A DNA stretch of 64,000 nt from Paraescarpia echinospica (GCA_020002185.1 CM034533.1:71478149-71542148); one strand, 5' to 3'. Counted from the first letter of the stretch, positions 10,150 to 19,299 are shown. The notes: generated from the sequence alone by a model not told the origin. Made by a program: numbers and translations.

Positions 10150-11045
10150 GACGTCGGTGTTATGGGGGCGGTGGAAAGCGTTGATCGGATGGTGGTGGAT
10201 GAACATGTCGGTGCTATTGGGGCGGTTGAAATCGTTGATGGGGGTGATGATTGGGTGGTGGTGGCCCGAATCCGTGGCGACCGGGTGTTGGTGGAGGATA
10301 GCCTAAATGGATGGAAAGGTGGGCTGGCATGGGTGGCGCGAATGAGGGGAGCAGAAAACGAGGCCTTGGGAATATGGATGCAAATGAGAATGGTTCGATG
10401 AAAGTGTCTTCTTCTTCTGTTTCGTCGTTGTCGTCGTCGCTGTTTTGTGGTTCGGTGTGTTGTCTTGGCTCGACGGATAATGTCGGACGTGAAGGTGGCG
10501 TTGATGCGAAAATGATTTGGCGATGTGCTGGCTCTATGAAGTGGACGACAACGCCCCGGCCTATGGCGTACGTCCGATGAACGAGTTCTGGCGATATGAT
10601 ATATAGGTTCCTTCTGTGGGGAAAAGGAAAGTGTTATTAATTGTCGGTAGTGTGACGACGGCGACGACAAAGTACATTGTGCCCCCAGGCCTATTGTCGC
10701 GCGGGGTTCGGTCAACCAAAATCATATCGGTAGGGCGTAAGCGTATTCTCGTCGGCTGTATAAACCCATTCCGGCGAGAGGGGCGCGCAAGGGTTAGCGC
10801 CCGCCCTATCTGGAGAACTAGTTCTGGTGCGATGACGTATAGGTGCGTTCTGTGGGGAGAAGGAAAGTGTTATTAATTGTCGGTAGTGTGACGACGGCGA
10901 CGACCAATGTACAATGTACCCCCAGGCCTATTTTCGCGCGGGGTTAGGTCCACTAAAAGTATTTCGAACGGGGGTATTCTCGTCGGCTGTATAAATCCAT
11001 TCCGTCGAGAGGGGAGTATAAGGGTTTGCGTCTGCCCTATCTGGA
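10150..11045 (-). pseudogene. unrecognised minus-strand Polinton gene remnant with duplicated segment
   Basis: The minus strand looks coding although frames shift. From about 11045 it gives PSRRNGFIQPTRI followed by a LVDxTPRxNRPGGT pattern. The same pattern returns about 240 bp downstream with many differences that leave these residues unchanged. Further on come LPTINNTF, a hydrophobic GRGVVVHFIEPAHRQIIF segment, an acidic Asp/Glu run and a Pro/His-rich tail ending near 10180, just before a minus-strand AATAAA at about 10140. Conservation of residues between two diverged copies argues for real protein. I do not recognise a domain. Position beside the left TIR fits a lineage-specific early or accessory gene. 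Confidence 0.4.
10583..11044. repeat. tandem duplication, about 240-bp unit, two copies
   Basis: Copies at about 10583-10813 and 10821-11044 share GGAAAGTGTTATTAATTGTC, GTGTGACGACGGCGACGAC, CCCCCAGGCCTATT and TATTCTCGTCGGCTGTATAA, with roughly 80-85 percent identity by eye. The inner unit belongs to the minus-strand gene remnant. Confidence 0.9.
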
Positions 11046-11560
11046 TCGTGTCAAACCCCGCAATGTGGCGTCTGCAAGTATGAAAAGTATTAAAGTAATG
11101 GTGCGTCTGTTTTAGTGGGGGGCTGAAAAAGCAGTATTCATTAAAGTCTGTAACGGGGCGCTTGTAAATAACCTTTTAGAGGGGCGCACGTTAACCTGGA
11201 AAAGCAGCTATAGTTTCATCAAAACCCGTAATTGGGCGTCTGTAAATAAAGGTAGATTAATCACTTTGAAAAAGAAAGCAGCTTCATCAAAGCCCGTAAT
11301 AGGCGTCTGTAAAATAAAGGTAGATGACTTTTGAAAATGTAAATAAAGGTAAGAAGTTATAAATAAATTGGAAGCGTTATTTTATATTTAGTTAGTATCG
11401 TTGAACGTACCTTTCTACGGGGCGTAGGGGTCGGTGTGGCGGCGCATTATTCCCGGCGGGTTGTGGAGGCGGCACACTATTCTCGGCGGCTTGGGGAGGC
11501 GGCACACTGTAAATAAAGGTAGATTAACCACTTTGAAAAAAGAAAGCAGCTAGTTAGTTA
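11045..11560. repeat. short dispersed repeats in the left arm
   Basis: GTAAATAAAGGTAGATTAA followed by CACTTTGAAAAA and GAAAGCAGC occurs at about 11244-11282 and 11512-11551, with shortened versions at 11308-11354. A GGCGGCACACTATTC-like motif repeats at 11441-11510. No coding sequence was seen. Confidence 0.65.
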
Positions 11561-11827
11561 GTTAGTGAACGTTGTAAAAAGAAAGCAGTAATGTGATACG
11601 AAGGAAAGCCGTGTTAGGAAAACGTACCTGTTTTGTAGTTGTCGGGGGGTCGGCTCGTCTGTCTGGCGCTCATCGTTGGGCGGCTCCATCGTGATAAATG
11701 AATTGCGCAGTTGTTGCGCAGTTGTTTTGGCGCGGCGACGTGTACATACGTACGAATTGCGCAGTTGTTTTAGAGCGGCGACGTGTAGACACGTACGCCG
11801 TAGATTTGCATGAGGGGCTGACGTCAC
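11558..11827 (-). CDS. possible small ORF next to a TATA element, unrecognised
   Basis: An open minus-strand frame of up to 89 codons. An internal ATG at about 11689 would give a protein of about 43 residues starting MEPPNDERQTDEPTPRQL. On the minus strand a TATATAA at about 11832-11838 lies upstream. A 50-bp imperfect tandem repeat (11699-11800, GAATTGCGCAGTTGTT and GCGGCGACGTGTA) covers the N-terminal half, which weakens the case for the long form. No family was recognised. Confidence 0.25.
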   Translation of the reverse strand: MTSAPHANLRRTCLHVAALKQLRNSYVCTRRRAKTTAQQLRNSFITMEPPNDERQTDEPTPRQLQNRYVFLTRLSFVSHYCFLFTTFTN

Positions 11828-12059
11828 TGTTTATATAACGCGCTTATGTAACTGTTTGTAAGTGTCTAAAACGGCAGTTAAAGGTGAAATGCGCGCAAAC
11901 TAAGCGGATAATAATATACAGTAGGGACTGGAGAATCGTATGGTAAGCTTATATTAGAAAATAAAAGCGGCGTTCTGTTTGTGCACTAGGCTGACCGAGA
12001 GGTTTTTTTTCAGTTTTAGTAACCTTGTTAGAGTTGGCTGTTTCGTGGTGCGCGCGTGC

Positions 12060-12118
12060 ACACTCATGGGGGCCGCGTGCACACTTATGGGGGCCGCGTG
12101 CAAAGCGGCTATATAGTG
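12060..12118 (+). promoter_or_regulatory. candidate promoter for the RPA-like gene
   Basis: A repeated GGGGGCCGCGTGCA box (12068-12083 and 12090-12104) is followed by CTATATAG at about 12109-12116, a TATA-like element 125 bp before the ATG at 12240. The gene starts in a good translation context (ACCATGG). This is inference from position and composition only. Confidence 0.4.
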
Positions 12119-12239
12119 GGCCGGGCGGAGAACGACTATGTATCTTCGGTGTGGTGGTGTTACCGTTGCAGTAACTTTGTATGTTGGTTACCGTTGCAAT
12201 AACTTGGTGTGTCGTTGCCGTTGCAGAACGTTGTTGACC

Positions 12240-12953
12240 ATGGTTCCACCTGTTCACGGAGAGCCCCCGAAGAAGAGCAAATTGAAGGCGACTTCAACTG
12301 TGGCGTCTGGCGACAAAACGAAACCTCCTTCGGCGGCCGCCTCCCCGAAGGGGGTGATGATTCCGACTGCCGACGTAGCGCCTACTAAGTCTAAGTCGGA
12401 GTCGACGTTCGAGGCCGTGGTGAGTGCGGGCACACTGACGCCCGAGGTGTCTCTGAAAGAGTTCGTGTTAGCCTGCGATGGCACGTATAAGATTGTTACA
12501 CCCTTAACAATCGTTGGTGTGGGCTGGAAAAGTAAATGTACGTACATCGGCTGCTCCGTTTGTAAGCGTAAAGTACGAGGCCTTGAAAGCGGTGGTCGGG
12601 TGTGCGTTGTACATGGTGTGCAGGCGAAAGCGAAGACGTATTTCTCGGTGCGCGTCCTGATGGAAGGACACGACGGCGACGACGACGAGGACGAGTCCAG
12701 TATTTGGCTTACGCTGTTCGACGAAACGATATTGGCGATCGGCGATTACGATGCCGAATATGTGTCCGGCCTGTTGCCAGACCAGTTGCGCAATATCTTT
12801 GTGGCGAGCCTGATCGGCACAGTCTTGGAGGCAACCGTGCACAAGGTCGTTTGGGGTGGTATACTGGACACGTATACTGTCCGTGATGTGCGGGTCCTGT
12901 CGAAGAAGGCGAGCGAGCCCAAGGCGCACGTATACGATGTTCATCACACTTGA
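12240..12953 (+). CDS. RPA1-like ssDNA-binding protein (zinc-ribbon OB fold)
   Basis: An intact 237-residue protein. The ATG at 12240 has a strong context (ACCATGG); an upstream ATG at 12138 would add 34 Cys/Arg-rich residues encoded by a repeated GTTACCGTTGCA motif and is less likely. After a Pro/Ser/Lys-rich N-terminus of about 65 residues, the rest resembles the C-terminal DNA-binding domain (DBD-C) of replication protein A large subunit: a short strand, YIGCSVCKRKV, then RVCVVHG, forming a Cys-x2-Cys ... Cys-x2-His zinc ribbon (residues 105, 108, 122, 125), next YFSVRVLMEG, an acidic loop, SSIWLTLFDE, and a helix ILAIGDYDAEYVSGLL. The expected role is binding single-stranded DNA exposed during protein-primed strand-displacement replication. 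It sits directly upstream of the DNA polymerase on the same strand, which fits. Capture from a host RPA1 gene is an inference. Confidence 0.78.
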   Translation: MVPPVHGEPPKKSKLKATSTVASGDKTKPPSAAASPKGVMIPTADVAPTKSKSESTFEAVVSAGTLTPEVSLKEFVLACDGTYKIVTPLTIVGVGWKSKCTYIGCSVCKRKVRGLESGGRVCVVHGVQAKAKTYFSVRVLMEGHDGDDDEDESSIWLTLFDETILAIGDYDAEYVSGLLPDQLRNIFVASLIGTVLEATVHKVVWGGILDTYTVRDVRVLSKKASEPKAHVYDVHHT

Positions 12954-12982
12954 ATGACTAACGCTTGGTTGTTGCTTTCTAG

Positions 12983-15900
12983 GACGTTGTAATCGCTGCT
13001 GCTTTGCGTGGTATTCTCGATGAGGATGCTGAGTGGACGCCTCCCGCCGAGAAGCGCGCCAAGAAGGAAACGCCTTCTCGTCTACACCGAGAAGGTGCGA
13101 TGACGTACTGGCCGCACCCCACTGAGGAAGACACACAGCCCATTTCGCCGGTGAGCGACGCTGCGCCCACGTACGTTGCATTAACCCCGGTGCTGCCGAC
13201 AACCGTAGCAGCGCTGTTATCGCCTTCACTACTTGCGGATGTGCTGTCTGTTTCATCAGAGGACTATATTCCGTGGGCCCGCGCCAAAAACCCCGTCCCC
13301 GTGGTCGTGGGCACACTTCAGGCCGACTCGGAATGGAGCGTCCTTCATTCGTATGCCGGCCGGCAGCGCTGTATGATGTCCACATTTGCCGAGCTAGTCG
13401 GCGAACGGGTAATGGACAACGCGCGCCTAGAATGTGGTGAGTGCCCTCCCGAGGAGGGGTGCCCCTTCGTTCACATGTGCGGCTATAGAGGAAGGAACCC
13501 GAGCCGACGGTACAACCTTCTGTACGAAAACGTGGCGGCACTGAATATATGTTTTTTTTCAGTGGCACTCGACAGCTTTCTGCAGCAGACGTTGTTGTTG
13601 CCCGCAATTCGTATCCTCTCGGTGCTGGAAGAGCGTTGCGTACGCGGCGATCGCAGTTCGGAGGGCGCCCTCATGCGACAAGTGGCCGACTGGCTCATGG
13701 GGACGGATTGGACGTCTACCATCCGACGCCGTCCGTGTTTCAGCAGCTGGAGGACGAGGACGTCTACGTGGACGAACGCCTGCGCTACTACCCGTACAGA
13801 GCGACGTACGACTTCGAGTGCTACTTCGACGATCGCGACCTGCCGGCGGACAGCGCCAAATGCCGGTGGATTGCGCGACACGAGCTACTAATGTGAGCGT
13901 CTCCTCGAACGTCCCCGGGCACGAGACGGCGCGGTGCTTCGTCACGTCCGGCGATTCTGGCGAACTCGCGAAGCGCCTGATCGACGCCCTGGAGGCCATG
14001 AGCGAGGCGACGTGCGCGGATCTGCGGCCGTCGTTCGACGCGACTTTCGAGGCGATCGACGCGCTCGACGCCGAATGGCGGGCGCACGCGACGGCGGCGG
14101 AAGCGGCGCGCGATAAGAGCCCGTACACGGTGCTCAGCGATCGCCTGTGGAAGCACCTGCGCCGCCTCCCCGTCCTCGGCTTCAATTCGGCGAAGTACGA
14201 CTTCAACGTCGTCAAGAAATATCTGACGCCCCTGTTCATGACCAGCGAAGCGCAGAGCATCTCGTCTGCGTTTACGATCAAGCGTCAGAACAATTTCATG
14301 TGCCTGACGACGGCGACGCTCAAGTTCCTGGAGATCACCAACTACCTGGCCCCCGGCGTCAGCTACGCCAGGTTTCTGACGGCCTACGGCTGGGATGCGT
14401 CGAAGGGGCACTTTCCCTATGAATACCTCGACGACCTGCGAAAACTGGACGAGACCCAGCTGCCGCCGCGCGAGGCGTTCTACAGCCGTCTGAAGAGCGA
14501 AGGCATCTCCGCCACCGAGTACGAGGGTTGCGTGCGGGTATGGCGCGTCGAGGGAATGACGACGCTGCGGGACTACCTCGTGTGGTATAACAATAGGGAC
14601 GTGGTGCCTTTCCTGGAGGCCGTCGACAAGCAGTTCGCCTTCTATCGGCAGCGCCTCATCGACATGTTCAAGGACGCCATCAGCGTACCGGGCCTGACGC
14701 TGCTGTACCTGTTCAACGATCTGCCGTCGTCGCTCTACTTCACGCTCTTCAACGAATCGAACAAGGACCTGCACCGGCTCCTACAATCGCAGATCATCGG
14801 CGGCCCCTCGATCATTTTCGCGCGCTATCACGAGGCTGGCGTGACCGCTCTCCGGCGCGAGGAGTACGGCGAGACGGCGCGGCCCTGCCGCTCGATTGTC
14901 GGCTTCGGTGCAAACGGCCTCTACCTATGGGCGATCACGCAGGAGATACGGACGGGTTGGTACACGCGCCGTCGCATGGACAACGCCTTTCGGCCGGAGC
15001 GCGTGCATCGCTACGGCCGCCTGGCCGTCGAGTGGCTGACGTGGGAGGCGGCACGGACGGGGGCACACATACGTCATCAGCGCAACGGGCGCGAGAAGCG
15101 CGTCGGCAAGTACCGGATCGACGGCTGGTATTGCGCGACGCGTACGGCGTACCAGTTCCAAGGGTGCTTCTTCCACGGCTGCCCTTGCACAGGAACGGAG
15201 ACGAACGCGGTGAACGGTAAGCCGATGAGCCAACTGTACGCCGAGACGGTCGCCGTCACGGCCTACCTTCGCCGCTTCGTCGTCGTCGTCGAGATGTTGG
15301 AGTGCCAGTGACGCGGCCGACGATCCTGAAGGCCGTGCTCGACGGCACGCTGTTCGGCCTCGTCGAGTGCGGCATCGCCGTTCCGGAGGCGCTGCGCGAC
15401 GCCTTCGCCGAGATGCAGCCGATCTTCAAGAACGCCTACATCTCGCGCGACGATCTCAGCCCGTTCATGCGTCGCTACGCCGAAACGCACGAGATCCTCG
15501 TCCGGCCTCAGCGCACACTCGTGGGTAGCTTCTTCGGCGCCAAGATTCTGCTCGCGACTCCGCTACTGCGATGGTATCTGCGGCACGGCCTCGTCGTCTA
15601 GCGCGTCTAACAGAACGTCGAGTACGAGCCGGTATCGTGCTTTCGGCCCTTCGGCGACACGGTCTCCACCGCGCGACGCGCGGGCGACGCCGACCCCGAC
15701 AAGGCCATCATCGCCGACACGTTTAAACTGCTCGGCAACAGTTCCTACGGGAAAATGATCACACGCGTCGACCTGCACCGCGACATCAAGTTTTGCACGT
15801 CCGCCGGCGCCGCGACGCTGATCAACATTCGTCGCTTCCGCCAGCTCGACGTCGTCGTCCCCGACGGCCTCTACGACGTGGCGCTGAACAAGCGAACCGC

Positions 15901-16561
15901 CCGGTATGCGCTGCCCGTCCAGATCGGCTACTTCTTATATCAGTACGCCGAACTGCGCATGCTGGAGTTTTATTACGATTTCTTCGCCGCCTACATTCCG
16001 CGCCCCCTGTTCCAGTACTGCGCGATGGACACTGACTCGGCGTATTTGAGCCTGGCGGGGTGCCACCTCGACGAGCTCGTGGCGACGGCCAAGCGCGAAC
16101 ACAACTTTCGACACCGCGGCGAGTGGATCCCGTCGGAACACTGCGACGCGCACGCAGAGTCGTACGTGCGGTGCCGGCTCGCCGGCCAAGCGTGGGACGC
16201 GCCCGACTGTTGCGCGCGACGGCGCCAGTACGACAAGCGAACGCCGGGCCTCTTCAAAGAGGAATGGTCCGGTCGCGGGATCTTCGCACTCTGCAGCAAG
16301 ACGTACTACTGTTTCGGCGGCGACGGCGGCGGCGACAAGTACAGTACGAAGGGCCTGACCAAGCGTCAGAACGACGTCGACAAGGACGCCTTCCTCGGCG
16401 TGCTGCGCAGCCAACGGAGCGCCGGCGGCTGGAACCGCGGCTTCCAAGTGAAAGAGTCGTCCGTGCTGACGTACATTCAGGAGCGCGCGGCGTTGAGCTA
16501 CTTTTACGCCAAACGTAGCGTGCTCGACGACGGCGTCACCACGGCGCCGATACTCGTATAA
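12983..16561 (+). pseudogene. protein-primed family B DNA polymerase (Polinton PolB), disrupted
   Basis: The frame is open from 12983, after a splice-acceptor-like TTGCTTTCTAG. The first ATG in frame is at 13100. The 3'-5' exonuclease motifs are present: YDFECYF (Exo I, about 13807), GFNSAKYDFN (Exo II, about 14178) and YNNRDVVPF (Exo III, about 14586). Polymerase motif A reads FGANGLYLWA near 14903, with Gly where the metal-binding Asp is expected. The Cys block FQGCFFHGCPC (about 15157) is usual for Polinton polymerases. Motif B is KLLGNSSYGKM (about 15727) and motif C is MDTDSAY (about 16024). Frameshifts lie near 13700, 13890 and 15305, and stops at 15599 and 15608. The span of about 1190 codons agrees with a full-length Polinton enzyme, so decay is recent. 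Its role is to replicate the element from the TIRs. Confidence 0.93.
13437..13562 (+). other. possible 126-nt intron in the polymerase N-terminal region
   Basis: A consensus donor GTGAGT begins at 13437 and a pyrimidine-rich acceptor GTTTTTTTTCAG ends at 13562. The length, 126 nt, is divisible by three and the segment has no stop in frame, so the reading continues with or without splicing. Unspliced it would add a Cys-rich stretch. Transcript evidence is needed to decide. Confidence 0.4.
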
Positions 16562-16581
16562 CAAGGTACCTTCCTCCCTCA

Positions 16582-16662
16582 CCTAGGGGTAGGGACCTAC
16601 CTAAGGACCCTAGGAGTAGGGACCTACCTAAGGACCCTAGGGGTAGGGACCTACCCCTATGG
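16582..16662. repeat. 27-bp tandem repeat after the polymerase, three units
   Basis: Units of CCTAGGGGTAGGGACCTACC plus TAAGGAC follow the polymerase stop by 20 bp. CCTAGG and GGTAGG/CCTACC are self-complementary, so a transcript could fold here. The array lies between convergent gene blocks. Confidence 0.85.
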
Positions 16663-16683
16663 CATGTATGTATGTGTGTGTGT

Positions 16684-16732
16684 ACGAATAAAAAAATTTG
16701 AACACTCGGTACAGTTTTCATCGTTTTATTTT
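16684..16732. terminator. convergent polyadenylation signals
   Basis: AATAAAAAAA at about 16687 serves the plus-strand polymerase transcript. TTTTATTTT at about 16724-16732 is AATAAAA on the minus strand and would serve the capsid/protease block. They sit 40 bp apart, where the two gene blocks meet. Confidence 0.6.
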
Positions 16733-16750
16733 CACATTACTACTTCCGGT

Positions 16751-16870
16751 AATAGCAAGCGATAATAAGCAGCGTTCAATGCGGTTTTAGTAGGCAGGGG
16801 CCGAACAGGCACTGGAAGCCGCTTAGCGGTCTCGTAATAAGAGCAGGTAGGCGACGCAATACAATACAAC
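16751..16870 (-). repeat. duplicated 3' end of the protease gene
   Basis: ATAGCAAGCGATAATAAGC, GCAGCGTTCAATGCGG, CACTGGAAGCCGCTTAGCGG and AGGCGACGCAATA recur in the same order at 16966-17110, the genuine 3' part of the protease. This outer copy is a non-coding remnant separated from the gene by about 95 bp of CG-rich DNA. Confidence 0.85.
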
Positions 16871-17029
16871 CTCACTACTTCGGTCTTGCCTGCCTAGAGC
16901 GGCGAGGAGCCCGCGACCGGCGGGTCCGACAAAGTCGGTTCGGATACTCGGTCGTCTAATACAAATAGCAAGCGATAATAGGCAGCGTTCAATGCGGCTT
17001 TAGCCAGTCGAATACGAGACAGTCGTTGG

Positions 17030-17438
17030 CCACCCTATCGGGGCCGAACATGCACTGGAAGCCGCTTAGCGGCATTCCGCGGCATCGTAAGAGAAGGAAG
17101 GCGACGCAATATTGTCCGCACACGTTAGATATGCCGCTCTGCAGTCTCTTGTCGTTGTACGTCCACGAGTCGCAGTTGCGGCTCTGGAAGGCGCGGAAGT
17201 CGGCGTGCCGCGGCGGACGGCGTTACGAATCGAAGAACTCGCCTCGCCGGTCGGCGTCCACGTAGACGGCCACACAGTGCTCCCCCGGTTCGTCGCCGTC
17301 GTCGGTGTTGCACACGAACGCTGTCGGGTAGGCGGTGAGCCGCCGCCCCGGCTGCTCGTCTTTGGGCACGACGCCCACGACGATGTTTTTAGTGTACGCG
17401 TCGATCGCCAGGCGACGTATCAGCTGAAACGTGTCCAT
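17030..17438 (-). pseudogene. adenain-like cysteine protease (virion maturation protease), truncated
   Basis: The ATG at 17438 lies one base past the MCP stop (TGA-G-ATG). The first 71 codons contain a hydrophobic VVGVVPKDEQPG turn and CNTDDGDEPGEHCVAVYVD, where the His is the catalytic histidine of the adenovirus-protease (C5/C48-like) fold, and end GEFFDS followed by TAA at 17223. Beyond the stop, in the same frame, the conserved second half is still there: RNCDSWTYNDKRLQ and SNVCGQYCVAFLL, with the Gln of the oxyanion hole and the catalytic Cys. The mature enzyme would cleave capsid precursors during assembly. The stop removes the nucleophile, so this copy cannot work unless it is read through. 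Confidence 0.87.
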
Positions 17439-17439
17439 C

Positions 17440-18741
17440 TCAAAAGTCGTACACGACGTTCCGGTTCTTGTCGACTTCGAGCACCGTCTCGAACTCCCCG
17501 TACACGACGACATTCACCGTCCGGGCGAGCGCCAGCGCGAAGTGGATCTCGGTGCGCAGGTTCCCCTTACGCACGACGTTGAAGTGGTCACCGTCGCAGC
17601 AGTCGGGCGTCAGGTCGAAGCCGAAGACGGTGTAGCCGTCGCCGAATTCGCCGCGCGTAACGTCGAACCCCTCTTCCTCGTACGCCTTCCCCGTCGCGGC
17701 GAACAGGTTCATGTAGCTTCGGATGTAGCGCCGATGCGCGAAGTCCGGCTGCAGCGGCTTGCTCGGCACAGGGCTTCCTTCGACGAAGAGGACGAAGAAG
17801 TTTATGTCGTTGTGCTTCGCGTTGAACGGGTTTTTATCGTAGGCCCCGTTGTAGGCGTCGTTGTCGATCAGGCACATGAACACGCGTCTCGTGAGCGTGC
17901 CCAGATAGATGTTCTCGTGCGTGTGCGCCATCGAGCCCTGCGGTATCGAGAACACCTTGCAGTCGACACGGCGCATCGGATACTTGGCCGACCCCTGCGT
18001 TAGCGCCTTGATGTGGCCGAGCTGGACGGCCGGGTTCATCTTCGCCTTGCGCACCTGCAGGTAGGCCTCCAGCAGGATGATCTTGAACCCCGGATCGACG
18101 ACGTCGCCCATGAGCGCGAAGGCGTCCTTGCTTCGCACCAGTCGCATCTTTAAGTCGACGCCGTTCAACAGGTACCGGTTTTGCATGAGCACGTCGACGT
18201 GCAGGCGTTCTATCATGTCGAACTCGCGGCTGCCGTGTATGTACCCGTGCCGATGCGCGTACCCGCCGTTATTGTTGTTGTTCGTCTCCATGCGCCCGGC
18301 GGTGTCCTTGCGCCACAGGTCGGCCTCGAGCTGCGACTTTTTGGCGTCGATCCCGTAACTGAGTAGGGTCTCGATGTAGGCCCGATATGGGTACGTATTG
18401 GTCGACGGCGTCACGAGCGTGCCGTTCAGCGTCACGTCGACCTGACTGAACATCGAATGCAGGAAATTGTTGACGGGCGCTACGACGCTGTCGTTCGCGA
18501 GATTGGTGCCATCCCCCTGCACCACCTTGGCCCGCACGTACAGTCTAACGAACGAGAGGTCCAGATAGTCGTCTCCGGAGCCCGGAATGAGAAACTCGAT
18601 AGGTCCGCCAGCGTCGAGGGCCGTCAGCGGCTGGTGATCGATCCACTGATCGCTCTCGATGATCGTCTGCGTCGTCGGAACGTTGAACAGGTCCAGTTCG
18701 GTCTTTACGCCCTCGCACGACTGCCGATGCACGAACGCCAT
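17440..18741 (-). CDS. major capsid protein, double jelly-roll (Polinton hexon-like)
   Basis: An intact 433-residue protein starting MAFVHRQSCEGVKTELDLF at 18741; an open extension upstream belongs to a duplicated basic segment. The opening TELDLF, DLSFVRLYVRAKV, VAPVNNFLHSMFSQVDVTLN, YPYRAYIETLLSYG, an HGYIHGSREFDMIERLHVD block and a C-terminal INFFVLFVEGSPVPSKPLQP followed by YMNLFAATGKAY are the recognised order of Polinton/adintovirus capsid proteins. These fold as two jelly rolls and form pseudohexameric trimers like the adenovirus hexon. The neighbours (penton, protease, ATPase) complete a virion module. It is one of the few core genes here without a stop or frameshift. A duplicated N-terminus lies at 18843-18975. 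Confidence 0.93.
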   Translation of the reverse strand: MAFVHRQSCEGVKTELDLFNVPTTQTIIESDQWIDHQPLTALDAGGPIEFLIPGSGDDYLDLSFVRLYVRAKVVQGDGTNLANDSVVAPVNNFLHSMFSQVDVTLNGTLVTPSTNTYPYRAYIETLLSYGIDAKKSQLEADLWRKDTAGRMETNNNNNGGYAHRHGYIHGSREFDMIERLHVDVLMQNRYLLNGVDLKMRLVRSKDAFALMGDVVDPGFKIILLEAYLQVRKAKMNPAVQLGHIKALTQGSAKYPMRRVDCKVFSIPQGSMAHTHENIYLGTLTRRVFMCLIDNDAYNGAYDKNPFNAKHNDINFFVLFVEGSPVPSKPLQPDFAHRRYIRSYMNLFAATGKAYEEEGFDVTRGEFGDGYTVFGFDLTPDCCDGDHFNVVRKGNLRTEIHFALALARTVNVVVYGEFETVLEVDKNRNVVYDF

Positions 18742-18975
18742 CCTGCGGCGCGGAAAATACGTTGACGTCTGCTTCTTTCGACGACGCCTCTTCTTACTGG
18801 CCGTCGCCGGCTTGCCGGGCGGCTGTATATGCCGGACAGACCCAGTTCGTTCTTTACGCCCTCGCACGATTGCCGATGCACGAACACCATCCTACTACGC
18901 GGGAAATACGTCGTCGCTCGACGTCGGCTTCTTTTGACGGCGCCTCTTCTTACTCGCCGGCTTGCCGGGCGGCTT
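18690..18975 (-). repeat. tandem duplication of the basic-protein 3' end plus MCP 5' end
   Basis: Two units of about 145 bp (about 18697-18842 and 18843-18975) share TACGCCCTCGCACGA, TGCCGATGCACGAAC, GGCGCCTCTTCTTACT-like and CGGCTTGCCGGGCGGCT blocks. Each unit holds an MCP-type start (MxFVHRQSCEGVK) and the Lys/Arg-rich PPGKPA tail of the preceding gene. The upstream MCP start, at 18890, runs into a frameshift after about 17 residues and is non-functional. Confidence 0.9.
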
Positions 18976-19299
18976 TATGCGTCGTCGTCGCTTTTTCGGT
19001 GGCGGGGGTGCATTCAACAGCCCGTCGAGAAGGTCGGCGCCCTCCTCCTTCGCGCGTCGCTTTACCGCCTGTTTCAAATTGCCGCCGGCGACGATGTCCC
19101 GCGCCACGCGCACGCCCGTCTTGAGAGCGCGCTTGCCCAACGCCACGGCCCCTCTCTTGATGAGCGGCATGGCGCTTCGAAACAGGCTGCCGAAGAGATT
19201 ATCCAGACCGTGGCCCAGCTGCGATCGCGCGCCGACGAACACCGGCAGGCCACCGCCGACCTGCCGCGTGTAGTAGTCCTCGTACACGTTTCGCGTCAT
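18895..19299 (-). CDS. basic glycine-rich virion-type protein (pX/pVI-like)
   Basis: An intact 134-residue protein. It begins with YEDYYTRQVGGGLPVFVGAR, then LGHGLDNLFGSLFRSAMPL and IKRGAVALGKRALKTGVRVA, and ends in a strongly basic KKRRRRIKPPGKPASKKRRRQ tail. An N-terminal YYTxQVGGGLPVF block plus an amphipathic region plus a basic tail recurs beside the capsid gene in invertebrate Polintons/adintoviruses, where it is compared with adenovirus minor core or cement proteins (family knowledge, not proved here). The likely role is to bind DNA or the inner capsid. The C-terminus was remodelled by the tandem duplication that also copied the MCP start. The start lies 3 bp after the penton stop. Confidence 0.7.
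   Translation of the reverse strand: MTRNVYEDYYTRQVGGGLPVFVGARSQLGHGLDNLFGSLFRSAMPLIKRGAVALGKRALKTGVRVARDIVAGGNLKQAVKRRAKEEGADLLDGLLNAPPPPKKRRRRIKPPGKPASKKRRRQKKPTSSDDVFPA

Noticed and set aside
10146..10715. Arg/His/Ser-rich minus-strand frame of 189 codons
   Set aside because: Another minus-strand frame in the same place has better protein character (hydrophobic block, acidic run, Pro-rich tail); this one looks like its shadow.
12504..13607. Long minus-strand frame opposite the RPA-like gene and polymerase start
   Set aside because: It is a shadow frame in CG-rich DNA; the plus strand carries recognisable domains.
13821..14774. Arg-rich minus-strand frame of 317 codons opposite the polymerase
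   Set aside because: Shadow of the exonuclease-coding frame; low-complexity Arg/Val/Glu composition caused by CG-rich codons.
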